Positions 16,687 through 24,684 of a stretch of 64,000 bases of DNA are shown in pieces. The number at the start of each line of letters is the position of its first letter. Position 1 is the first letter of the stretch. The notes under the pieces are model-generated. The model made no database searches. It was given only the letters and a program-made list of their open reading frames with translations, and had not been told where the DNA came from. Source of the DNA: Acidimicrobiales bacterium (GTDB lineage Bacteria; Actinomycetota; Acidimicrobiia; Acidimicrobiales; Aldehydirespiratoraceae); assembly GCA_041394245.1 (NCBI GenBank), contig JAWKIR010000002.1:682001-746000 (forward strand). The letters are read 5' to 3'. Made by a program: the position numbers and the translations under genes.

Positions 16687-17045
16687 AACTGGTCGCGCAC
16701 CAGCGCGGTCGAGCGACGTTGAGCAGTGGGTCCAGATCTCGAGCCGCCACGTGGCCTCCCGCGGTTTCAGAGGTTCGTCGCGGTGTTGGGTCGAGTCGAC
16801 CAGACGCCGGACACGGTTGGAACTCGGAGGATCTGACCAAGATCGAGCGGCGAGTCCGGGCCGACGTCGAACCGGGGACACATCAGAGTTCCACGAGCCT
16901 CGCGGAGGCTCAGAAGCGCACCCGAACCGATGTAGGATTTGGCGGTGCAGGGTCCCCATTCGACTGGCCGCCGGACCCAGCTGCAGGCGATCGCGGATCG
17001 TGAGCGGGCGTCTGGCCGCATCGTGCGAATGGACCGACATACTCC
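16687..17045. other. 359-base gap without a recognised gene
   Basis: Open frames here on either strand are Arg/Ser-rich and match nothing I know. The gap holds a strong hairpin at 16895-16911 and a perfect odd palindrome GGTCGAGTCGACC at 16789-16801. No tRNA or riboswitch shape was seen. Confidence 0.5.
16895..16911. terminator. Seven-pair GC-rich hairpin
   Basis: GAGCCTC and GAGGCTC are perfectly complementary with a three-base GCG loop. It lies 208 bases after the SDR stop and 134 before the next start. It could be a transcription terminator lacking a T-run, or part of a small RNA. Confidence 0.3.
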
Positions 17046-18074
17046 ATGACCAATCGGCGCAGTGTATGGCGAGCTGCCAAGGTGTTGACGTTCCTAGGCG
17101 CGACCTACTGGCTGGCGCTGCCCCAAGTGGGCCGCGCGTGGAGTGGCGTGCGCTTGATGAACGATCGGGGCCTGTTCCTTCCCATTCTCGGTGGTCTTTT
17201 CGCTCTCGGGGCAGTCTGGGCGTACGCGCAGGTCACCCGGATGCTCTTCGAGAAGGACGAGAGGCCCGGCCCCTGGTTGACGCTGGGAATCGTCGTCGCC
17301 GGCCTGGGCGTCAACCGGCTGGTGCCGGCCGGCACCGCGGCGGGCAGCATCGTGGCGTTTCGGCTCTATCGCAGGTTCGGCGTCGGGCGGCAACGTACCG
17401 GATTCGTCATGGCAGCCCAAGGGCTGGGGTCGAATCTGCTGCTCGTCTTTCTCGTTGCCGTCGCGATGGTCATCGCGTTGCCGGTGCACGGAATCGCGCC
17501 GGGCTACGTCACCGCGGCCGTTGTGGGCTCCGGTCTGCTCGGGTCGGTGATTCTGGTGACTGATGGCGTCTGGCACGATCGCCAATGGCTGCACCGGCTG
17601 GTTCGCCGCGTCGGCCGGGGGCTGGAGCACTTCTGGTCAGGGCTCGGTCCCAACCGGCTCGACGAGCTCCTGAACTCGATCCGGCTCCAGGCCGGGCAAC
17701 TGGCCGCGAGGCCGAGCGATGCCCGGTCGGCTCTCGCGTGGGGTACGGCAAACTGGTTGCTCGATGCCGCTTCGCTCTGGGTGTTCCTGTCGATCGCCGG
17801 GACAGACGTTGCGCCGCAGACGGCCGTGGTGGTCTTCGGTCTGGCGAACCTGGCCGGCTTGTTGCCGATGACACCCGGCGGGCTCGGAGTCGTGGACCTG
17901 ACGATGACCGCCGCGCTCGCGGGTCTCGGCGCCCCTGCGGAGGCCGCAGTGATCGGTGTGGCCGGTTATCGGCTGAGTCACTACTGGTTGCCGATCCCTG
18001 CTGCGGCGTGCGCCTACCTGCTGGTGCGGCGACACCTGGCCCGACGCGTGCGAACAAGCCCGTGCCTCGCATGA
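17046..18074 (+). CDS. UPF0104/YbhN-type membrane protein (LPG synthase TM-like)
   Basis: A 342-residue integral membrane protein with about eight spans. It has the fold and hallmarks of the flippase-like domain found in lysylphosphatidylglycerol synthases and YbhN proteins: RLVPAGTAAGSIVAFRLYRR near the third span, and LANLAGLLPMTPGGLGVVD near the C-terminal end. These proteins act in the cytoplasmic membrane and are linked to polyprenyl-phosphate or lipid translocation and modification. The aminoacyl-transfer domain of true LPG synthases is absent. The specific substrate is unknown. Confidence 0.82.
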   Translation: MTNRRSVWRAAKVLTFLGATYWLALPQVGRAWSGVRLMNDRGLFLPILGGLFALGAVWAYAQVTRMLFEKDERPGPWLTLGIVVAGLGVNRLVPAGTAAGSIVAFRLYRRFGVGRQRTGFVMAAQGLGSNLLLVFLVAVAMVIALPVHGIAPGYVTAAVVGSGLLGSVILVTDGVWHDRQWLHRLVRRVGRGLEHFWSGLGPNRLDELLNSIRLQAGQLAARPSDARSALAWGTANWLLDAASLWVFLSIAGTDVAPQTAVVVFGLANLAGLLPMTPGGLGVVDLTMTAALAGLGAPAEAAVIGVAGYRLSHYWLPIPAAACAYLLVRRHLARRVRTSPCLA

Positions 18075-18230
18075 CCTCAGCAAGCCGATCCGTCGAGCGG
18101 GATGCCGTGCCGGAGACGCCCGAGGCGTGAGTGACGGGATGGGGAACGCGGTGCCCCCGGTGTCGATCGATCGGTCGGGCCGGTCGCAGCGATCGCCCCG
18201 AGCGCTCCTTCACACCGTTATCTTCCTTGC

Positions 18231-19391
18231 ATGCTCGATCTTCTCGCCGTCGCTGCCAACCCAGGCGATGGTGGGGGATCGGGATCGCTCACCTTGCTGG
18301 TCGTCTACGTCGTCCTCGCCATCGGCGTCTCGTTCCTGTGCTCGATCATGGAGGCCGTGCTGCTCAGCGTCTCGCCCGCCTACATCGGCGCGCTCGAGGC
18401 GACGAAGCCGGCGGTGGCCGGACGACTCCGGGAGCTCAAGAACGACGTGGACCGGCCCCTGGCCGCGATTCTCACCCTGAACACCGTTGCCCACACGATC
18501 GGGGCCGCGGGCGCCGGCGCAGAGGCGGCCGGCTACTTCGGGAGCGGTGCGATCGGCGTCTTCTCGGCGCTCCTGACATTGGGCATCCTGGTGCTCAGCG
18601 AGATCATTCCGAAGACGTTGGGCGCGGTCTACTGGCGGGGCCTCGCTCCGATCGTGGCTCGCATGCTGAAGCCGCTCATCTATCTGCTGTATCCCCTCGT
18701 CGTGATGTCGCAGTGGTTCGCCAAGCTCCTCACCCGCGGTGAGCGCGAGGGCGATGTCAGCCGCGAAGAGCTTGCCGCCCTGGCCGACATCGGTGCCGAA
18801 GAAGGCGTGCTGGGCGACGGCGAGGTTCGTCTCTTCAAGAGCCTGCTTCGTTTCGAGAGTCTCAAGGTGTCCGATGTCATGACCCCGCGCACCGTGGTCG
18901 TCGCGTTCCCGGAGACGGCAACCGTCCAAGAACTGGTGGAAGCGAAGCGACCGTTCTCCCGGTACCCGGTCTATGCCGAGAACCGCGACGAGATCACCGG
19001 CTACGTCCTGCTGAGCGATGCGTTGGCAGAGGTCGCCGACGACGTCCACGGCACCCCGCTGCTCACGCTGCGGCGCGACCTCGTCGCGGTGCCGGCCGGG
19101 CGCTCGCTCCTGGCCGTCTTCGAAGACCTGGTGGAGGAACGAGTGCACATCGCCCTGGTGCTGGACGACTACGGCGGCACGGCAGGGATCGTCACCATGG
19201 AGGATGTGATCGAGACATTGATCGGTCTCGAGATCACCGATGAGACCGATCGGGACGAGGACATGCAGGTTCTCGCCAGGGAGCGCTGGCAGGCCCGCGC
19301 CGAGCGACTCGGCTTGCTCGACGACACCGAACGGGATGCCACCATCCGGTGGGGACTCACCGGCGGCGAACCGCCTCATCGCCACACCTGA
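18231..19391 (+). CDS. CNNM/CorC-type hemolysin-family protein (DUF21-CBS)
   Basis: A 386-residue protein. A DUF21/CNNM transmembrane domain of three to four spans (about residues 18-185; IMEAVLLSVSPAYI, LSEIIPKTLGAVYW) is followed by a pair of CBS motifs (about 205-330; VSDVMTPRTVVVAF, HIALVLDDYGGTAGIVTMED). Members are linked to magnesium and cobalt efflux or homeostasis and sense Mg-ATP through the CBS pair. The usual C-terminal CorC/HlyC domain of about 80 residues is missing, replaced by a short charged tail. The ATG at 18231 fits the family start. Confidence 0.85.
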   Translation: MLDLLAVAANPGDGGGSGSLTLLVVYVVLAIGVSFLCSIMEAVLLSVSPAYIGALEATKPAVAGRLRELKNDVDRPLAAILTLNTVAHTIGAAGAGAEAAGYFGSGAIGVFSALLTLGILVLSEIIPKTLGAVYWRGLAPIVARMLKPLIYLLYPLVVMSQWFAKLLTRGEREGDVSREELAALADIGAEEGVLGDGEVRLFKSLLRFESLKVSDVMTPRTVVVAFPETATVQELVEAKRPFSRYPVYAENRDEITGYVLLSDALAEVADDVHGTPLLTLRRDLVAVPAGRSLLAVFEDLVEERVHIALVLDDYGGTAGIVTMEDVIETLIGLEITDETDRDEDMQVLARERWQARAERLGLLDDTERDATIRWGLTGGEPPHRHT

Positions 19392-19415
19392 TCGCGAGAC
19401 GATCCACTCGTCCTG

Positions 19416-19447
19416 CATGATCGCCCACGACCATGATCGCCCACGAC
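19416..19447. repeat. Perfect 16-base tandem duplication
   Basis: CATGATCGCCCACGAC occurs twice head to tail (19416-19431, 19432-19447) in the short gap between the convergent CorC-like and 140-residue membrane protein genes. It looks like a recent slippage or duplication event. Confidence 0.8.
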
Positions 19448-19462
19448 GTCGCGCCGGGCCGG

Positions 19463-19885
19463 TCAGTAGCGTTCGATGACCCCGGTGTCGTAGGCCCGCT
19501 CGATGATCTCCAGACCGAGGAGCGAGAAGGCGAAGTAGACGATCGCGCCGCCGACGAGCGCCCACCCCCAGGTGAAGCCGAAGACGACCGCGACCACGCC
19601 GAACACACCGAACACCGGGGCGGCTAGGCCGCCGAACCCGAGGCTGATCTTCACGAACGACGTCGTGACCGGCGACCGTCGCCAGAGCCCCAACGACCAC
19701 GCCAGCGTCGACAGGACCGACAGGCCGACGGCGAGCCAACTCATCGTGCCGACCCAGCGGTTGACGAGGCCGAACGAGGCGCTACCGAGCAGCATCAGGA
19801 TCGCCAGCACGTTGAGATCGCCGGCTGCCGCGTCTCGCCGCTGCTCGTCGCTCAGATCCCCGACCACGATCGGCAACCTACCCAT
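19463..19885 (-). CDS. Four-span membrane protein of unknown function
   Basis: A 140-residue protein with hydrophobic segments near 25-42, 47-65, 80-100 and 104-122, and no recognised motif. Its ATG at 19885 overlaps the 3' end of the molybdopterin oxidoreductase gene by eight bases, so it is translationally coupled to it. It could be a membrane partner of that enzyme, but it has no His pairs of the kind that ligate haem. This is inference from position only. Confidence 0.7.
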   Translation of the reverse strand: MGRLPIVVGDLSDEQRRDAAAGDLNVLAILMLLGSASFGLVNRWVGTMSWLAVGLSVLSTLAWSLGLWRRSPVTTSFVKISLGFGGLAAPVFGVFGVVAVVFGFTWGWALVGGAIVYFAFSLLGLEIIERAYDTGVIERY

Positions 19886-21893
19886 CGGGTGCGATGCCGG
19901 AAACCGTCACCGAGAACCCCGACGTGTGGGGCATGCCGGTGAGCGGATCGACGTCGTGGCTGGCGCTCGTGAGGCGACCGACCGGCGAGGCGGCACGGCC
20001 ATGGGGGAGCGAGACGACTCCCTCGACGATGGCGTCGTCGATCCGCACCGTTGCGGCAACTCTGCCGTGTCGGCTCTTCACCTCGACCCGGTCGCCATCG
20101 GCCAGTGATGCGGTGAGGGCGTCGGCTGGACTCATCAGCAGCTCGGGCGGGGCCTCCGACTCGCCGAAGCGAACGGAGTTGCTCCACTCCATCTCTCGGC
20201 GCGGGACCAGTAGCAGGCCCGAGGACGACTCCGACCGGGCCGCCAGCCGTTCGATCAACTCGGGCGGAGCGATCCGCCACCTCCCGCCGGGCAACATGGT
20301 GGCCTTGACCCACCCGAAGTCGACGTCGACATCGGTGCCATGCGCACCGTTCGCCCACACCGCGGCTGGATCGAGCGGGCCTCGGGCCAACATCGAGGAG
20401 AGGAAGCTCGTCTCGGTCACGGCATCGGGATCGCTCCCGCCGAGGAGATCGACTCCACATCGTTGCCCGAGCGAAGCCATGATCCACCACGTCGGGCGAC
20501 GATGGCCGACGGGAGGCACCACAGCGGCGGTCGCCTGGATCCCGGAGCGAAGCGACACGTTCTCGGCCAACGACAGGTCGGCTCGCTCGAGCTGACCGGT
20601 CGCGGGCAACACGTGTGTCGCCATATCGACGAGCTCGCTGTCGGCCACGTCGACGACGGCGAGCACCTGCAGCGTGGCGAGTGCGTCTCGCAGCCGATCG
20701 GGTTCGGGAAAGGCGTGCAGCGGATTGCCGCCCGTGACGACGAGGGCACGAACCTCCCCGGCCTCGATCTCGTCGGCCAGGGCCACCGCCGGCATCTGGC
20801 CGGCGACCCTCCGGAGTTCGGGTCGCGACCGCGGACCCGGGCCGGGCGCCCCGCCCTTCCGCGGCCGCAGGAGATTCACCGCTCCCCGGTTGAACCGCAT
20901 CCCGTCCGACCGGTCGAGCGAGCCGGAGAGAATCAGCAGGACCCAGCGAAGCCACTCCACGAGCACGCCGTCGCGAGCCATGGTCGTCCCGGTCCCGCAG
21001 AACGCCGCGACACGGCCGTGATGCTGCCGGATGTCGTCGAGGAGTTCCACGAGGTCGCCTTCCTCGATCCCCGCGGCGGCCGCTGCCCGCTCGAAGGAGA
21101 AGGGCTCCAGTGCGCGCCGCAGGGCGAGAACCTCAGCCGGGTCACAGTGCTGCGTCAGCTCCGCCTCGTCGGCTCCCGACTCGAGCAGGGCCCCGCACAG
21201 GGCAGCCAGGATCTGCACGTCCGCCCCCGGCCGCACGCTGAGGTGGCGATCGGCGAGGGCGGCGGTTTCCGTCGTCCGCGGGTCGATCACCCACAATCGG
21301 CCGCCCCCTCGTCGATGGTCTCGGAGGTAGCGGACCGGATCGGGAAGCGTGGTGCCGTAGCCGTGGGAGACCACCGGGTTGCAGCCCACCACGAGCAGCA
21401 GACCATGACGATCGGGCTGCCAGACGGGGTTGAGCATCGGGTGTCCGGCGACGAGCTCGGCCGCCACGAGTACGGGAGCGTTGTCGACGGTCGCGGCGGA
21501 GTAGAAGGCGCTGCTCCCCAGCCCACCGAGCCACATCCCTGCGGCGACCTGGCCGGCGGAGTCGTAGGCCAGCCCGGTGGCGAGATAGAGCGCCACGGCG
21601 TCGGGTCCCTCTGCCTCGACGACCGAGGAGATACCGGTACCCAGGTCGTCGAGGATCTCGTCCCACTCGACGTCGACCCCCCGCAGCCGTGGGTTGTTCA
21701 ACCGACCACCGGCGTGGTGCCACCTCGGCAGTGCCCGGCCCTTGGTGCAGGTGTACCCGCGCGAAACCGGATGGTCTCGGTCGCCGCGCACCCGCACGAC
21801 AGTCTCCCCATCCGTGGTCACCACGATGCCGCACGCGGCCGCACAGATTCGGCAGAAGGTCTGGTGGTCGATCTCGCTCGAGGGCCGGTCCAC
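19878..21893 (-). CDS. Molybdopterin-dependent oxidoreductase (formate-dehydrogenase-like)
   Basis: A 671-residue DMSO-reductase-family protein starting at GTG. The N-terminal [4Fe-4S] motif is C14-x2-C17-x3-C21-x27-C49. Molybdopterin-binding segments include VVGCNPVVSHGY, VIDPRTTETAALAD and VVTGGNPLHAFPEPD, and a C-terminal MopB_C domain begins near SNSVRFGESE. At the position where formate dehydrogenases have Cys or selenocysteine, the sequence reads FYSAATVDNAPV, with no Cys. The metal ligand is therefore probably Ser or Asp, or absent, so true formate dehydrogenase activity is doubtful. No Tat signal is seen, so it is likely cytoplasmic. Confidence 0.85.
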   Translation of the reverse strand: MDRPSSEIDHQTFCRICAAACGIVVTTDGETVVRVRGDRDHPVSRGYTCTKGRALPRWHHAGGRLNNPRLRGVDVEWDEILDDLGTGISSVVEAEGPDAVALYLATGLAYDSAGQVAAGMWLGGLGSSAFYSAATVDNAPVLVAAELVAGHPMLNPVWQPDRHGLLLVVGCNPVVSHGYGTTLPDPVRYLRDHRRGGGRLWVIDPRTTETAALADRHLSVRPGADVQILAALCGALLESGADEAELTQHCDPAEVLALRRALEPFSFERAAAAAGIEEGDLVELLDDIRQHHGRVAAFCGTGTTMARDGVLVEWLRWVLLILSGSLDRSDGMRFNRGAVNLLRPRKGGAPGPGPRSRPELRRVAGQMPAVALADEIEAGEVRALVVTGGNPLHAFPEPDRLRDALATLQVLAVVDVADSELVDMATHVLPATGQLERADLSLAENVSLRSGIQATAAVVPPVGHRRPTWWIMASLGQRCGVDLLGGSDPDAVTETSFLSSMLARGPLDPAAVWANGAHGTDVDVDFGWVKATMLPGGRWRIAPPELIERLAARSESSSGLLLVPRREMEWSNSVRFGESEAPPELLMSPADALTASLADGDRVEVKSRHGRVAATVRIDDAIVEGVVSLPHGRAASPVGRLTSASHDVDPLTGMPHTSGFSVTVSGIAPDG

Positions 21894-21906
21894 CGACAGG
21901 TCGCCC

Positions 21907-22227
21907 TCAGTAGCGGTCGTTCGACTTCTTCTTCGGTGGAGCCTTGAACGGCGCCTCGATCAGCGATTCGAAGCGCGCATCGTCGGGCTGCCTCGGCTCG
22001 TTGAGCCGACGAAGATAATCCTTGAGCGCGGAGCGGGCCCCGGCCACGTGGTCGCCCTTCATCCCGACCGACCGGTTCAGGGCATCCTTCGCCTTCTCGA
22101 CGCGCTCCTTGCGGGTGGCCTTCTCCTCGTCCGACCGGGTGACCGTCGTGCGGTTGTTCTTGGCCTCCTCAGCCGCCTTCCGGCGAGCCTCCGACTCCTG
22201 CAGTGGGGTGAGCTTCTTTGCGGCCAC
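21907..22227 (-). CDS. Small charged helical protein, unknown function
   Basis: A 106-residue protein starting at GTG with AGGAGA about nine bases before. It is dominated by charged helix (Lys, Arg, Glu, Ala) in the first 50 residues, compatible with a coiled coil, and ends with a Lys-rich tail (PPKKKSNDRY). No family is recognised. The stop is 13 bases before the molybdopterin oxidoreductase start, so the two may share a transcript. Nucleic-acid binding is possible given its charge, but there is no direct evidence. Confidence 0.65.
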   Translation of the reverse strand: MAAKKLTPLQESEARRKAAEEAKNNRTTVTRSDEEKATRKERVEKAKDALNRSVGMKGDHVAGARSALKDYLRRLNEPRQPDDARFESLIEAPFKAPPKKKSNDRY

Positions 22228-22296
22228 GACGGCTGATCTCCTGACAAGGGTGAACGGCAGAGCTTATCGGTTCACCGCGGGCGACCAGGAAGGTGC

Positions 22297-23211
22297 TCAC
22301 GAGATGCGATCCACCTGCCAGATCCAGTCGCGGCCGTCGGCCGAGACCTCGAGCTCCCAACGCATCTCGTCGCCGGCAACGACCGCGATCGGCTCCGCCA
22401 GCGGCAAGAAGCCCTGGGACCAGCTCGAGTCGGTCCGCGGGGGCGAGTTGTCGACGGTGACCCCTGCGCACAGGAGCGCGTCGAACCAGCACGCCAGCCC
22501 GTGGAGCGTGCCATCCCGATCGATCCGCAGGGTCCCGGCCGAGACGGTCGTGGCATCGAGTGCCGTCATCAGGTCGATGTCGGCGGCCAGTTCCGGCTGA
22601 CCGAGGAGGTGCGTCGGTGTGATGTCGGCGAACCAGAGGGTTCGAGCCGCCCGGCGATGCGCGGCGCCGTAGTCATACGGAAGATCCGGAGCCAGCCAGT
22701 CCGAGACCAGTGCGTGGTCGTCGAACGACTCGGCCGCGGCGACCCACAGGCGCAGCCGCTGGGGCAACATCGCCGCGCCGGGACGGAGCAACCGCTGCCG
22801 CGCATCGGACGTCCAGGCGATGATCCCCTCGTCGAGCCCGGCATTGCCGATGGTCTCGGTGATCAACACGTCGGCCGGTTCGGGGAGGCCGAGATCGACC
22901 GACCATCCGCCGAGGAACTCGATGCGGTCGGCGAACCCGTTGTCGGTGGCCAGCTCGCGGGCGGCAGCGATGACCGGGCCGCCCTCGATCGCATAGACCC
23001 GACTCGCGCCTGCTTCGCAGGCCATGAACGACAGCACCCCGGTCCCGCACCCGATGTCGACCACCACGTCGCCGGGCCGCACCGACGCCTGAATGGCCCG
23101 CCGGTAGGAATCCATGCGGGCGGCATCGAGCAACATGCTCAGGTGGTAGTCGAGCACCTGAGAGTGGGAGCCGTCACGCTGCCACACGGGGCTTCCGGGC
23201 AGGTGGAGCAT
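22297..23211 (-). CDS. PRMT-like class I SAM-dependent methyltransferase
   Basis: A 304-residue protein. The SAM motif VVDIGCGTGVLSFMA lies near residues 50-64, with YAIEGG as the acidic end of strand 2. The post-motif TETIGNAGLDEG occupies the place of the double-Glu loop in arginine methyltransferases. A beta-barrel-like C-terminal half follows. The MLLDAARMDSYRRAI segment before motif I matches the PRMT N-terminal helix. The substrate (protein Arg or another amine) is unknown. The gene stands alone between the small charged protein and the crotonase. Confidence 0.8.
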   Translation of the reverse strand: MLHLPGSPVWQRDGSHSQVLDYHLSMLLDAARMDSYRRAIQASVRPGDVVVDIGCGTGVLSFMACEAGASRVYAIEGGPVIAAARELATDNGFADRIEFLGGWSVDLGLPEPADVLITETIGNAGLDEGIIAWTSDARQRLLRPGAAMLPQRLRLWVAAAESFDDHALVSDWLAPDLPYDYGAAHRRAARTLWFADITPTHLLGQPELAADIDLMTALDATTVSAGTLRIDRDGTLHGLACWFDALLCAGVTVDNSPPRTDSSWSQGFLPLAEPIAVVAGDEMRWELEVSADGRDWIWQVDRIS

Positions 23212-23249
23212 GGCCCCGAACCTAGTGCTGTGATCTGCGCCAGTCGCGA

Positions 23250-24083
23250 TCAGCGGCGCGGGCGGTCGGCCACACCGTCGGGCGAGCTGCGCTCCCCGCG
23301 CCGGAAACCTTCGACGCCGTGGAACACCTCACCCTCGCGCCCGTGCTCGAGGCAGTACCGGATCTCGACCTCGAGGCCGTCGGCGAGGGGGAGTTCCTCG
23401 GCGAGCCGCGCCAGCTCCTTCATCCGCCGCATCGCCGGCCAGTTGCGCCCGGCGAGCTCCCGAGCCAGGTCACCGACCACCGCGAGAAGATCGTCGTCGT
23501 CGGTCACCCGGCTCACCAGGCCCATCGCGAGCGCGTCGTCGCCCGTCAGCCATCGCCCGCTGAACAGAAGATCCCGCGCCTGCGGGCGGGGGAGCCAACG
23601 GGGCACGCGTTGGCTGCTGCCTCCACCCGGAACGAAGCCGCGCTGGGCGTGCTGGTCGCCGATCATCGCCGAGCGGGCGGCGACGATGATGTCGCAACCG
23701 GACATGAGCTCGAAGCCTCCGGCCAGGGCGACCCCGTGCACCGCCGCGATCACTGGTTGGGGCAACTGTTCGAAGCCGACGATGACATCTCGCAGTGCAT
23801 GCAGGAAACCGCGATAGGCGAGTGGGTCACGGGCAATGGCCTCGATGTGGGCGAGATCCGCCCCAGCGCAGAATGCCCGACCCGAACCGGAGAACACGAC
23901 GGCTCGCGCCTGCTCGGCATCGTCCATGAGCCGCAGCTGCTCGGCCCGGATCGTCCGCAACATGTCGGTGTCGACGGCATTGAGCCGCTCCGGCCGGGCG
24001 AGCGTGATCCAGCACACACCGTCGCGGTACTCGATCTCGACACCCGTGTCGGCCCCTGCTTCGTCGTCGGTTCCCGCGGTCAT
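23250..24083 (-). CDS. Enoyl-CoA hydratase/isomerase (crotonase family)
   Basis: 277 residues from ATG 24083. The crotonase signature is complete in outline: ITLARPERLNAVDTDML, the oxyanion-hole segments GSGRAFCAGADL and HGVALAGGFELMSGCD (first catalytic Glu present), then RGFVPGGGSSQRVPR. Such enzymes hydrate or isomerise enoyl-CoA. The C-terminal extension (EVFHGVEGFRRGERSS) is usual. It is divergent from the flavin-fold gene at 24172 with an 88-base intergenic region. The frame is open to 24296, but the extension is antisense to that gene. Confidence 0.88.
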   Translation of the reverse strand: MTAGTDDEAGADTGVEIEYRDGVCWITLARPERLNAVDTDMLRTIRAEQLRLMDDAEQARAVVFSGSGRAFCAGADLAHIEAIARDPLAYRGFLHALRDVIVGFEQLPQPVIAAVHGVALAGGFELMSGCDIIVAARSAMIGDQHAQRGFVPGGGSSQRVPRWLPRPQARDLLFSGRWLTGDDALAMGLVSRVTDDDDLLAVVGDLARELAGRNWPAMRRMKELARLAEELPLADGLEVEIRYCLEHGREGEVFHGVEGFRRGERSSPDGVADRPRR

Positions 24084-24171
24084 GTCGGTCTCGTCTCCGT
24101 CGTCGGCTCGTGCGGCACAACTATGTCGCAGGCACCGGTCGAGTGCGGACCCGTGGTGGTAGACCGATGTC

Positions 24172-24639
24172 ATGGGGGAGAACCGGAGAGGGCTGATCCG
24201 CATGACGGCGGCCGAGATCGACGAGTACCTGTCGGCACCACGCACGGTCACCATGGCCACGATCGGATCCGACGGGCTGATCCACCAGGTGGCCATGTTC
24301 TATGCATGGATCGACGGCGAGATGTGGATCGAAACGAAGACCAAGTCACAGAAGGTGCAGAACCTGCGGCGCGACGCCCGCATGTCCATGCACGTCGAGG
24401 ACGGCTCGGACTACCACGAACTGCGCGGTGTGAACCTCCAGGGGAGGGGCGAGATCGTCGAGGACGCAGACCAGTTGCGCCGGGTCGGGGTGAACCTCAT
24501 CGATCGCTACCACGGCGGCTACGACGAGTCTCGCGAGCCGTTCCTCGAGAGCATCATCAACAATCGCGTCGCGGTGCGCATACTCCCGTCGAGGACCACA
24601 TCGTGGGACCACCGCAAGCTGCCGGCCGACGTGCGCTGA
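24172..24639 (+). CDS. Pyridoxamine 5'-phosphate oxidase-fold, F420-type protein
   Basis: A 155-residue split-barrel protein: LSAPRTVTMATIGSDGLIHQVAMFYAW, then WIETKTKSQKVQNLRRDARMSMHVEDG. This arrangement is characteristic of the actinobacterial PPOX/F420-binding group. An F420 or FMN cofactor is likely, and a reductase role is inferred. The ATG at 24172 was kept. An internal ATG at 24202, preceded by GGAGAGGG, would also give a complete fold. Confidence 0.8.
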   Translation: MGENRRGLIRMTAAEIDEYLSAPRTVTMATIGSDGLIHQVAMFYAWIDGEMWIETKTKSQKVQNLRRDARMSMHVEDGSDYHELRGVNLQGRGEIVEDADQLRRVGVNLIDRYHGGYDESREPFLESIINNRVAVRILPSRTTSWDHRKLPADVR

Positions 24640-24684
24640 CCGGAGCGTGTCGGGCTCGGGATTCTGATCGACCCGTCGCGGCCG

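Noticed and set aside
16789..16801. Perfect odd palindrome GGTCGAGTCGACC as an operator
   Set aside because: It contains common GTCGAC-type words in this GC-rich genome and has no adjacent regulator or promoter.
15979..17040. A minus-strand open frame of 353 codons covering the SDR and part of the gap
   Set aside because: Antisense to an SDR with complete motifs; no recognisable product in the gap either.
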